Source: Haliotis asinina
Taxonomy: Eukaryota; Mollusca; Gastropoda; Lepetellida; Haliotidae
NCBI RefSeq assembly: GCF_037392515.1
Contig: NC_090283.1
Location: 30,582,249-30,646,248 of the forward strand
Direction of reading: 5' to 3'
Length of the DNA stretch: 64,000 bases
Positions within the stretch are counted from its first letter, which is position 1; the number at the start of each line of letters is the position of its first letter. Position numbers and translations under genes: made by a program. This document shows, piece after piece, positions 13,201 to 22,094 of this stretch. The notes under the pieces were generated by a model that saw only the letters and a program-made list of their open reading frames with translations, was not told the origin of the DNA and made no database searches.

Positions 13201-16200
13201 CATGATGTATAATCACCTTAGTGCCTTGTTAAAGGAGGCCAGTGGTGCCACTGCACAAAACAGTCTCATCACCCCTTGTTGGGAACTGAACCCTGGTCTT
13301 CAGCATGACAAGCAAACACTTTAACTACAAGACTATCCCACAGTCCTGACCAACCAAGAGTGAATCTGAGATTTCAAACAATGTTCACTGTATTCTTGCA
13401 TGCCCAGGTAGCATTATAATCTCTTTTGTGACTTGGTAGAATTTGATCTGGTATTGATAGCATGAAAACGCACCAAAGGCTGTGGCCTGGGAATGTCGAT
13501 GTTTGGGCGGTGGGCTGACTGTGAGTTTTGAAATGCCATGACCATCTGTTGTTCCAGTCGGTCCAGCTGCTCTTGTCTCTGCAGCTCCAGGGTGGCACCC
13601 ATTGGCAGCTCTGGTGTCTTCGGGGGTGGCGACTGTAGTATGCGTCCTAGCGTTGCATCAACCATGGAGGCAACACACCGTGGGATCATCAGCAGGGTCT
13701 TAACTTTGAGGAAGTTCAGTCTCCACAACAAGCCCCCAATCTGGCAGATAAAACATGGATTATCCACACAGTCTTTACATTTTGTAACCAATTTTTAATA
13801 TCAAAGTAGAACGCATCTACACAGTAGCCCCTCCGTGCCAGAAGCATGAGGTAACACTTGACCTGTCTCAGTGACATGTCATTCTGGATATGTCAGCAGC
13901 TATAAATGCATCTCCAGACACAAAAAAACATATTCCAAAAACCATTGCAATGCCCTGTGTTTACACACAAAAACAATGTACACTCTTCAAAGAAAGAAAC
14001 TTGACATAGGAACAATTTGAATTTTAGGAAAATATTGGACACAAACCAATCCATACTGAAATGGTTGCTGACAACAAAGTGTTTCAAAAAAAGAATGTTA
14101 AACAAAACAACTAATATTACACTCACATTTGTAGTGAATCACTAAAACACCAAATATGAAATGCAAGTGCATCATGAAATTGTGTATCACTCCAAACTGA
14201 AGTCTTTATCTGTAGGTCACTGTACATGTATTGCTTTAAGCCACTAAAGACAACCAAAGAATCTAAGGACTGACAGGAACTCAATAACACAATGTCACTG
14301 GAGATTTACAACGTGGGACACAGCATCAAGAAGTGGCAAGAATCTTTGGCATGTCAAGACGGACCATCTCAAACCTACAGAACCGTTACATCAATACAGG
14401 GAGTGACAGACCCATGTCGGGTCGATCTAGAGTTACCACATCCGGTTGAGACAGCTTTGTTGATGCAGAACGACCACAACATTCACAGCAATCCAAATCC
14501 CCTGACGCCAAATCTCCGACCAGTCCATCCGCAATCAGGAGGCCTGACATTTTGCTGGAAGACCAATGCGAGGAAATGTCTTGACATGTCAAAGGGCTGA
14601 ATGTCTACAATGGTGCAGACAATAAGCAAGATGGCCGCGGGAAAGATGGTGGACAATTTTGCCTTGAGATGAGTCAAGTTCTTCTCATGTGAATACAGAC
14701 ACTGGAAGGAACATTATGCTGATAACTGCACACAGCAGGTCAACAGATCTGGTGATGGAAGTGTCATGATGATAATGTACTGAATGGGGTTAGCTAGGGT
14801 ACAGGATTTAGCAATGTCACATCATTCTCTTCATCAATGTCACAGCAATGTCAGATCACACATCAACAGCATATCTTTCCAACATGACAATACTCAGCCT
14901 CATGTTGCTTGTGTTTGCCAGGGCTTCCTCCAGCAAAGCAATGTTCAGGCATTACCATGGGCTTCTCAATCACCCGATTTGTTCCCCACGGAACATCTAT
15001 GGGATACTCTCGATTGACACTGGTGCTTGCAAGCGTAATCCACCATCTTGGACACTACAAGAACCGCACTTCAGCAAGTATCAAAACATTCCTCAGGGCA
15101 GCATTCAACATCTTTCTTCTATGATCCACCACTGCCAACTGTTATCGACGCTCATGGTTGTCACGCCAGATAATGAAATTTTACTCCGATTGAGTGGCCA
15201 TAATAGCCCACTTTCTGGACAATAATGTTTGTAAAGTGATGATTTTACCATAACTGAGGAACATGTCATGTTTGAATCAGTTGTATGCACTCAGTAAAAC
15301 TCTAAAACATTATGCCAAGTTTCTTTTTTTTGAACAGTACATGAATGTTTAAAACTGAAAACAATGTTACTTTCTCGTGAATTGATGTAGTTTTCATTAG
15401 ACTTACAATTCCACAGACTGCGACAAGTCTTGTCTCAAATGTCGGGCTTGCTACCTGAAGACAGAATCGTTGTGTTCAGAAATAAAACAAAGCATGGGGC
15501 ATACAGAATAAAAAGGTCATGAATCTGCATAATTATGTCAAAGCAACACCATGTCTGCAATTCATCTCAAGCCTTGGTCTAGACTTAGTAATTTCTCATC
15601 AAACTGAAGCATTGCCATTCTTGATTTGGATGCGGTAATCTCATGCCAAACTGAAACATTGTTACCTACCAAGATTTATGCGACATATCTCTATGGTGCC
15701 TAAAACTACCTGATATCTCTCTATGATGCCTATGACTTCCTGATATCTCTCTATGGTGCGTAAGACTACGTGATATCTCTCTATGATGCCTAAAACTACC
15801 TCATATCTCTCTATGATGCTGAAGACTACCTGATATCTCTCTATGATGCCAAAGACTACATGTTTGAATCAGTTATATGCACTCAGTAAAACTCTGATAT
15901 ATGGTGCCTAAGACGATCTCATATCGCTCTATGGTGACTTAGACTACACGATATCTTTATGGAACCTAGACGGTCTGAGATCACTGCATGGTGCCTGAGA
16001 CCATCTGATATCTGTAAGGTAATCGAGACGACTTGATATCTCTTTATGCTCTCTATAACCATCTGATAACTCTCTATGGTGTTTAAGACCATCCGATTAT
16101 TGTCTAAGGTGCCTGAGATCATCTGATTAGTCTCTATGGTGTCCTAGACCATCTGACAACCATCTATGGAGTCTACTCACCTGTAGACCAAGGATGTAAG

Positions 16201-19200
16201 TCAGTGTCTTCCCAGTGACGGGCACACCCAGAATGTGAGTCATGGCAACACGTGGAATATCAAAGTAGTATGGCACGAACAGTGGAAACACAAAGCAGAT
16301 CCTAAATGAAAGATTAACAGTGGCAAAATCAGAGTATAGTATTCAGTCAGCTATTCAAGAAACACCACTTAATTTCAAAAGATGCATATTTCATATTATG
16401 ATGACTAAAGTTGTTGTTAAAGTATACATGGTCAGGGTAACAGGTGTTTGTTAGGATTAACGGGGCTTAACGGAGAAACAGGTATTTGGGGATCAGCTAC
16501 TGATTAAGGTGAGAGGTGTTTTTTGATGCCTAAGGCAAATGTTTCTCAAACACAGTCTGTGTGGGGGGGTTACAAGCTAGTGGGTGTTCCTCCCTCTTTG
16601 ATCAAGTGGGCGTGTCCGACTTCAAATCAGAAGGTCCATGGTTTGAATCCCAGCACAGGACTTGAAATTTTATGGCCACTAGACTTGTCACATTTAAAAC
16701 ATGGTCTTGGAACACACTAACTAGTGTGTGTTCCTTAGTAACACATATTTATACTTTCACATTTGGGCAGACTGACTTGAGTGTGTGAGTTTAGTTTTAC
16801 ACCACACTCAGCAATATTACAGCTATATGGCGGCAGTCTGTAAATATTCAAGTCTGGACCAGACAACCCAGTGATCAACAACATGAGCGTTGATCTGCGC
16901 AATTACTGACTTAGAAGTGAGCAGTGTTCCTTACGGTCCTGTGGGAAGATTCTCCACAGATATGTCCAGATGCTGACACGCCCACAATGACCCGACCTCC
17001 ACCCCACAGGCCAGTGCCCCAGAGGCAATCAGGTACGACTGAAACATACAATAAGCAGGATTTAAACCCCAGTCAAACGTTTCTGGGCAATACAAAGCCA
17101 TGATCATAGGATTCTAGGAAAATAAAATACACAATGACAATCTCCTGGTGCACCTAGCGGACTTAATCCCACACAGCAGGCCATCTGTGCCAACAGATAC
17201 TTATGATACGTTAGTGAAAAGGCAGAGTCCAGCTTCCTCAGGACAAGTACAAACATGCACGAACTTGAATGCCTATTTTAATTATTTCCACACATGTGTA
17301 ATTCTGACGCCAACTGAAGCAGCTTTGAGCGCTGAAATAAAGTGAAATGTGATTGGTTGATACTGGGATAATTTTCCAATGAGAACTGTTACTAGTAGAT
17401 ATCACCAAGTTAATAATGGATTTCACTCAAAAAAGCACTGTGAGTAATATGAAATCAAAGGTTTTTACCTGTATGAAGAATTGAATTGAAAATGATTGAA
17501 TAGTGGATCCAATATCAAATCAAGATATGGGTGAATCGCTGCACCTCTACTGATTAATGCCAGTAAACATAGTGAGGTGAAAATTCGAAATGCACTGTCA
17601 TACTTGGAGATTCACAAGTGCTTCATATAGAGTGCAATAATAGACTCTGAAAGATCAACTTGTTGGTGCATATAGCATTTCAACCGGTTAAGACTTTTCT
17701 CAGAATAATAAGGAGCTTGCAATCACGCACAACAAACCAGCTGATGCATGACAGGACAATATACCAGAAGTGTAGTGAGAATAACACCAATGTCAAACAT
17801 GCTGAAGATCACATACCGCAAACTTTCTGGATCCAAATCTGCGTTCAAAGATCCTGAAGTAATAGACCAGCATGCAGCACACAAACAGATCCTTCAGATC
17901 TAGGAAGGCCATACGAGATGACAGGAGCCGCCATATCTGCAACAAAACACTCACCATTTAAAATTTGACAGCATTTGCTTTACATGGTGTTTCTCCAGCA
18001 TCACCTGGGGGTTGTACAGGTACACTGTAGTGTTGCATCTTACCTGGTGTTTCTCCAACATCACCTGGGGGTTGTACAGGTACACTGTAGTGTTGCATCT
18101 TACCTGGTGTTCCTCCAGCATCACCTGGGGGTTGTACGGGTACACTGTGGTGTTGCATCTTACCTGGTGTTTCTCTTACCTGGTGTTTCTCCAGCATCAC
18201 CTGGGGGTTGTACAGGTACACTGTAGTGTTGCATCTTACCTGGTGTTGCTCCAGCATCACCTTTGTGTTTAACACATACACTGTAGTGTTGCATCGTACC
18301 TGGTGTTTCTCCAGAATCACCTGTGTGTTTAACACATACACTGTAGTGTTGCATCTTACCTGGTGTTTCTCCAGCATCACCTGGGGGTTGTACAGGTACA
18401 CTGTAGTGTTGCATCTTACCTGGTGTTTCTCTTACCTGGTGTTTCTCCAGCATCACCTGGGGGTTGTACAGGTACACTGTAGTGTTGCATCTTACCTGGT
18501 GTTTCTCTTACCTGGTGTTGCTCCAGCATCACCTTTGTGTTTAACACATACACTGTAGTGTTGCATCTCACCTGGTGTTTTTCCAGAAGTAGCTGTGGGT
18601 TGTACAGAAGGTAGCTCTTGTAATGCTGTAGTGGGAAGGAGAAGGCAAAGGATGTGGCCAAGGACAGCCACACAATCCCCTTACTCACAGGAGCTTTGTC
18701 TGGAAACACAGATTTGCATTCAATAAGCACTTTATCTTCCTTGAATCAGGAACACTGCACGTCCCTTGAGATTACAGTAGACATAAATATATTTCATCAG
18801 TGTCATTTCTCTACATTATGCCTACTTAAAATTTAAGTATACATGCACATGGGGGCCAAGCAATCAAGGGATGATCTGCTGAGTTGCAAATCCCAGGGAC
18901 CACAGGTTTAAACACAATGTATATGTTACCCACATATGTTATCAGTCTCCTTCAATATAAAGCATGTTTGTTTTTAACACACATGAAAATCAAGTTATAA
19001 ATCAAACTGATCCCGATTGCATTCTTTTCTATGCATACAGACCACTACCATTAAGCGCCCACCATCATACTTAAAGCATTCATTTAGTGTTAATTATGAC
19101 ATTTGTATTGGCTGTAGCACTAAAAGAATCATGCCAGTTTGTGGAATTTCTTCTTCAGCACCAGACGTGCAATCATAAGTCACTGTTAACACAAGCCATA

Positions 19201-22094
19201 GGCAATCATAAGTCACTGTTAACACAAGCCATAGGCAATCATATGTTACTGTTGACACAAGCCATAGGCAATCATAAGTTATTGTTAACACAAGCCATTC
19301 TGTTGGTATGTGTCTAAACATTCATGGGAAGCAATGGTCAGGTACAGACATCAGTCAGTTGGTGAGTGGGTATGGTTTTATACTGTCTTTTACAATATTC
19401 CTCAACATCATGCATAGAATACCAGAAATGCATACACAGAGGGGAATCAAGCATTGACAAGTATGAATCAGGGTGGGGAGATACAGTGTGTAGGGCCGTT
19501 CCGGATCACTAACCAAAAACCAAATTCATGCGCCTCCACAAAAATATATCTGAAGCACCTAAGGGTAATTTCTGGCTGAGCAATGTTTCATGTTACTTAC
19601 ACCAAAATATGAAATTAATTCGGTCCTGAAAGACTTTAGAAATATCGCAAAAGAAACGCTCCGCTGTTATGGCAGTTCTGAATCATTTCAAGGTATTCCG
19701 GATCACGTGACATTGCAGTTGATAACAACATCCGCTTGGTAGATAGTTTTAACACTTGCTGCTCATAACAACATACTCCAGAATCATGATTCCAGGTACC
19801 GGTGTGGGCTGAAAATATTTTCTTGGGGTTACTACATAAGTGGTTTATGGTACTGATCTCTTCAGTATTGATAGATAGTATTTTGTCGTGACTTTTACAT
19901 GCGACTTTAACTTGTAAAGTACAACTATCGAGGCAAAATCACCCATTTTTTCAGAACCTTTAACGCTCTATTCAGTCAGGAGCTTTTTAACATCACATCA
20001 TCAGCTACTGATCGTAGAGCTAACGAGCATAATCTATTAATACCAGCCTATTTGAACTCTTTATGGGTGTACGTGTATCTTCTTGTGTTTAAAAATGAAA
20101 CAAACTATAGCTCGAGTCTACTCCATCCTCATTGACTCTGCCTTTGGCATAAGTAACAGGGTATTTTTGGTTGTCATAAAAGGTCACTTTCTGTTGCTGT
20201 GGTTAATAACGTAATGACATAGTATGACCATGCCTCCTCTTTTCTCTACATAAAGAATTTGCCTGAATGACCCTGCAAGACTGCTTGGCACTTGTAGTGA
20301 GTTGTACCTTACTAAAATGCATCAAGTTATTAAAAAAAAAGAAGAATACGATTTGAAAACAAAACAAAACAATTTCAACCCCAAAGCATTGTCAAGTTGG
20401 TTATTTTCAGTATTCATAACCTTTTATCTGACAGACAGTTCTGTACCGCAAATTACATTTTGGCGAAATGAAGACCAAAACGTTTTATCTATCTACTCTG
20501 TGCAAAGAGCATCTAAGACAAACCATTGAGTGAGTACATATTTTAAATAAAGGCAACCGAAGTAAGATCGTGAAACTAATTACTTTATGTCAACAGTAAT
20601 TAACATTTTTCGGTGGTTGACATCTTGAGGTGATCCCTATTTTCTGGTGATCCAGAACTGACTCATTTCTCCAAAAATATGGCAGATGTAGAGAAGATTT
20701 TTGTTGCTTTTTACAGGTGAAAAGTATATGCATGCAATGGAGTGTTAACGTGAAGTAACTTGATTCTAGTCTTATTTGAGACGGGCCATTCCGAATGAGT
20801 TACCTTTTCCTGACGTGCCAACGACAAAGTACGCCATAACAAGTATCATCATTACAGGGCGCGCAAGTAAACTTCTGGTTTAGATCAAGTAAAACAAAAT
20901 ATATCACCTTAAAGAGCAAGTCTAGACTGCAGTTTACCGGGCGTGCGACCCGGGACTGCTGGGCGCTCGCTAATGAGCGCGCTATAGTGATAGCGCGCTG
21001 TAGAGCTACTGAACTGTCTCACTTTACCGCGCTGATGCATCCTTAGGGTTAGGGATCCCCCTTCTAGATCCTTAGGGTTAGGGACCCCCCTTCTAGATCC
21101 TTAGGGTTAGGGACCCCCCTTCTAGATCCTTAGGGTTAGGGACCCCCCCCCTTCTAGATCCTTAGGGTTTGGGACCCCCCCTTCTAGATCCTTAGGGTTA
21201 GGGACACCCCCTTCTAGATCCTTAGGGTTAGTGAGTAAAGGTTAGGGTTGGCTTACTTTAGATGCGATTATATCCATATATCCATCCATTGTCAAGTCAA
21301 ATGATAAACGTCATCATATATCATAGCTTCGCTGGATTGGCTGCACGACATCTTGAAAACAGTGCCTAGGTGTGGCTTCTCGCTTTGATGAATGGGTAGG
21401 CGGGGCCTAGCTCTGCGCATGTGCAGTAAATGAAAACAAACCATAATAGATTGTTTTCATTCACTGCGCATGCGCAGAGCTAGTGGGGTAATGACCCGTT
21501 AAACGAGCACTAACTAACTGTGATCGCACCGGTGGTCCCGAGGTAGCGTGTCCGCTAATTAGTCTAATTGGCACAGTTGGAATCCCACGACCCCTGCTGA
21601 AAGCGTTCGAGCCCCACCAGCACAGCGACAAAAATCGGAAAAAGTGCGCCCGGTAAAGTGCAGTCGTCCCAAGAGCAATGTCTCGGTTATAAAATGAGAG
21701 ACTGAGTGAAGAAATCCTTCGAGATTTACAGTTTCTAGGGGTTAATGTACGTGGCAGTGATCCGGAATAACCGTGATCCGGAATACCCTTACCCACTGTA
21801 GTAAGGTTTGGAAAATAATAGGCTGATTTGGCTGTTCAATATTTCTATTCAGTAGAACAAATTTCAGACTGCTTCACACAACATGATCATGTCAGTGATG
21901 TTTTGCGTAAAATAATACTTCTTTTATAATTCGATTAAGAAGCATGTATAAAGGATGACCCTCTGCCAGTTACGTGACACAAACATCCTGTGAGATTGAC
22001 CTTGTTTCGAACCTCAGAAATTTCTCGTCATCAGATATCACCGCTTATTCGTTTTTCACTTACAGAATCCCGAAGACCCGTAAACTGATAGCAT
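7124..22094 (-). CDS. UBAC2: UBAC2, ER rhomboid-like pseudoprotease with UBA domain (spliced)
   Basis: I rebuilt nine coding exons on the minus strand with consensus splice sites and matching phases: 22094-22064, 18699-18572, 17936-17817, 17038-16935, 16301-16181, 15454-15407, 13740-13474, 11031-10973 and 7234-7124. The product has about 329 residues; the human protein has 344. It matches UBAC2 throughout: GSSGFYKAPVSKG near the N-terminus, IWRLLSSRM, FRIFERRFGSRKF, VPYYFDIPRVAM, GKTLTYILGLQ, MGATLELQRQEQLDRLEQQ, and a C-terminal UBA domain (MGFSQ, NNDISMATNVLLQ). UBAC2 is an ER multi-pass protein related to rhomboid/Derlin proteins. The family is known to retain UBXD8 at the ER and to act in ER-associated degradation. 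One short linker exon between 13474 and 11031 (phase 0 to phase 1) was not found, so 15-25 residues are missing from the model. The introns are large and repeat-rich. Confidence 0.93.
8205..8330. repeat. Dispersed repeat, also present at 57015
   Basis: The block ggtgttcggttagataaata, then gttattcaccggt and a downstream ccagtgaac, recurs with small changes at about 57020-57110. The gttattcac and gtgaac motifs form a short inverted pair. No coding capacity and family unknown. Confidence 0.5.
9140..9430. repeat. 171-bp direct duplication
   Basis: Two copies, about 9142-9254 and 9313-9424, share aatattttattcagaa, aaactaccaaaaggcacc and atctatctatgtgcca with modest divergence. The copies lie in the last UBAC2 intron. 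The minus-strand frame at 8872-9180 overlaps this repeat and shows no family resemblance. Confidence 0.75.
9660..10950. repeat. 30-bp minisatellite in the last UBAC2 intron
   Basis: About 40 copies of a 30-bp unit (gaaatgatgacatactggat plus gagacatgag). Copies vary mainly by single substitutions and a few losses of whole blocks. Because the period is a multiple of three, long open frames appear on the minus strand. A degenerate SINE tail interrupts the array near 9712-9770. Confidence 0.95.
9712..9770 (-). repeat. SINE tail fragment inside minisatellite
   Basis: The string gagtgagtgagtttaaactt, followed by a decayed gcactatttcagccatat, is the shared 3' tail of SINE families A and B. It has been inserted or captured at the edge of the 30-bp array. 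Confidence 0.6.
10973..11031 (-). CDS. UBAC2: UBAC2 penultimate exon, linker before UBA
   Basis: The acceptor attcagcag and donor gtcagt flank 59 nt. In the only phase that joins the UBA exon it reads VPTDNHNSDLTGPQLEEQ, resembling the human acidic linker ending LEVSEEQ. It needs a preceding phase-1 exon, which exon 7 does not provide, implying an undetected small exon. Confidence 0.7.
11529..12745. mobile_element. Candidate non-autonomous DNA element in UBAC2 intron
   Basis: The left end reads aaactgcattttacgggtcc followed by ccggaagt. The right end, reverse-complemented, reads ctgcagtttacgggtccc, a 15-nt insert, then cccggaagt. These inverted ends enclose about 1.2 kb with frames but no recognised transposase. 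The right end carries a cluster of perfect small hairpins (12608-12725). A target duplication is not evident. Confidence 0.4.
12480..12725. repeat. Cluster of perfect short hairpins
   Basis: Hairpins occur in series. One is gtttaaaact...agttttaaac around 12478-12516. Others are cttactgccaaaggcagtaag, gcgccgaaggcgc and ctgccgaaggcag, each with a three-base AAA/GAA loop. The segment is much richer in GC than its surroundings. Confidence 0.75.
13236..13345 (-). repeat. tRNA-derived SINE head, antisense
   Basis: On the minus strand it reads tgggatagtcttgtagttaa, then a B-box-like gggttcagttccc, as in family A heads. It lies in a UBAC2 intron. Confidence 0.55.
13474..13740 (-). CDS. UBAC2: UBAC2 exon 7
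   Basis: The acceptor tctgccag is followed by IGGLLWRLNFLKVKTLLMIP, then a linker with PPPKTPELPMGATLELQRQ and LDRLEQQMVMAF, which aligns to human MGATLDIQRQQRMELLDRQLMF. I placed the end at the donor gtgcgt (phase 0). Reading through would reach a stop at about 13414, so this donor choice is the least certain of the gene. Confidence 0.85.
14290..15345 (+). mobile_element. Decayed Tc1-like transposon in UBAC2 intron 6
   Basis: On the plus strand, fragments of a Tc1-family transposase are readable in different frames. Near 14345 the helix-turn-helix part reads MSRRTISNLQNRYINTGS, followed by SGRSRVTT. Near 14875-15010 the catalytic part reads FQHDNTQPHVA and SPDLFPTEHLWDTL. The segment with the first catalytic Asp is not recognisable and frames change several times, so it is dead. 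The 3' flank contains aagtttctttttttTGAACA, like the ends of Tc1 relatives. It is opposite in strand to UBAC2. Confidence 0.8.
15407..15454 (-). CDS. UBAC2: UBAC2 exon 6 (48 nt)
   Basis: Sixteen codons, VASPTFETRLVAVCGI, lie between acceptor cttcag and donor gtaagt, phase 0 to phase 0. They align to human LFTSGSYIWIVAISGL. Confidence 0.85.
15690..16175. repeat. ~31-bp minisatellite abutting the UBAC2 exon 5 donor
   Basis: Sixteen or so degenerate copies of ctgatatctctctatgatgc plus cta/taagac. It starts within a few bases of the exon 5 donor. One position (15859-15895) is replaced by a 37-bp copy of unrelated sequence from 15267-15303. Confidence 0.85.
16181..16301 (-). CDS. UBAC2: UBAC2 exon 5, transmembrane segment
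   Basis: The first base completes the Pro codon from exon 4. The exon encodes FPLFVPYYFDIPRVAM and GKTLTYILGLQ, and ends at phase 0 before gtgagt. A ~31-bp minisatellite begins only about 6 nt into the following intron. Confidence 0.93.
16580..16740 (+). repeat. tRNA-like SINE head
   Basis: The string gatcaagtgggcgtgtccga is followed by a B-box-like catggtttgaatcccagc. A tRNA-derived head seems likely. A family B SINE copy follows directly at 16775. Confidence 0.45.
16775..16908 (-). repeat. SINE, family B, truncated antisense copy
   Basis: Contains gtgtgagtttagttttacac, gcaatattacagctatatgg and ctgtaaatattcaagtctgg, ending at ttgatctgcgcaatt. The 5' part of the element is missing. It lies about 30 bp beyond the exon 4 donor in UBAC2 intron 4. 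Confidence 0.8.
16935..17038 (-). CDS. UBAC2: UBAC2 exon 4, transmembrane segment
   Basis: The exon follows acceptor gtttcag and encodes SYLIASGALACGVEVGSLW, then NLPTG, which aligns to the human NLPSG. It ends at phase 2 before gtaagg. Confidence 0.88.
17817..17936 (-). CDS. UBAC2: UBAC2 exon 3
   Basis: Forty codons, phase 0 at both ends, with acceptor gttgcag and donor gtatgt. The exon encodes IWRLLSSRMAFLDLKDLF and FRIFERRFGSRKFA. This is the most conserved block of the family (human IWRLICGRI...LDLKD...FRIFERRYGSRKFA). Confidence 0.93.
17980..18571 (-). repeat. 60-bp minisatellite built from the UBAC2 exon 2 donor
   Basis: Nine units of about 60 bp plus three 16-bp partial duplications lie directly after exon 2. 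On the UBAC2 sense strand each unit is a copy of the last 36 bases of exon 2 (encoding LYNPQVMLEKHQ-like peptide), the CAG|gtaaga donor and the next ~18 intron bases. Ten copies have CAG|GTAAGA and one CAG|GTACGA, against CAG|GTGAGA at the true site. Two unit types exist, one with CTGTACAACCCCCAG and one with GTGTTAAACACAAAG. The 60-nt period keeps frame; the 16-bp duplications break it. Confidence 0.95.
18572..18699 (-). CDS. UBAC2: UBAC2 exon 2, first transmembrane segment
   Basis: The acceptor tgtttccag precedes AC AAA GCT, completing the Tyr codon from exon 1. The exon encodes KAPVSKGIVWLSLATSFAF and ends LLLEKHQ at the donor CAG|gtgaga, phase 0. The last 36 bases and the donor are the source of the adjacent 60-bp minisatellite. 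Confidence 0.9.
19168..19295. repeat. 33-bp tandem repeat, four copies
   Basis: Four near-identical units of gcaatcataagtcactgtta plus acacaagccatag. It lies in UBAC2 intron 1. Confidence 0.9.
21040..21238. repeat. 29-bp satellite containing telomere motif
   Basis: Seven units of ccttagggttagggaccccc plus cttctagat. Each unit carries TTAGGGTTAGGG, two copies of the usual animal telomere hexamer, next to a C-run. Units differ mostly in C-run length. Confidence 0.92.
21525..21625 (+). other. tRNA-like segment
   Basis: The string ggtggtcccgaggtagcgtg resembles a tRNA A-box region, and gcgttcgagccccaccagc a B-box and 3' stem. The spacing between them is too long for a normal tRNA gene. A decayed tRNA-derived SINE head is the likeliest reading. 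Confidence 0.35.
22064..22094 (-). CDS. UBAC2: UBAC2 exon 1 (start codon)
   Basis: Ten codons plus one base encode MLSVYGSSGF and the first base of a Tyr codon. The exon is followed by the donor gtaagtg. The GSSGF motif joins exon 2 to give GSSGFYKAP, very close to the human N-terminus, which fixes the start codon at 22094-22092. Confidence 0.85.

Larger units (their letters stand above)
19490..21790. mobile_element. Candidate element with TTCCGGATCACT-type ends
   Basis: The left end reads ggccgttccggatcact. The right end, reverse-complemented, reads ggttattccggatcact. Related motifs (tattccggatcacgtgac) recur near 19692 and within the right end. The 2.3-kb interior has no recognised transposase but holds the telomere-like array and a tRNA-like segment. 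All of it lies in UBAC2 intron 1. Confidence 0.35.

Noticed and set aside
21525-21625. Functional tRNA gene
   Set aside because: A- and B-box spacing is too long and no cloverleaf can be drawn; better as a tRNA-derived remnant.
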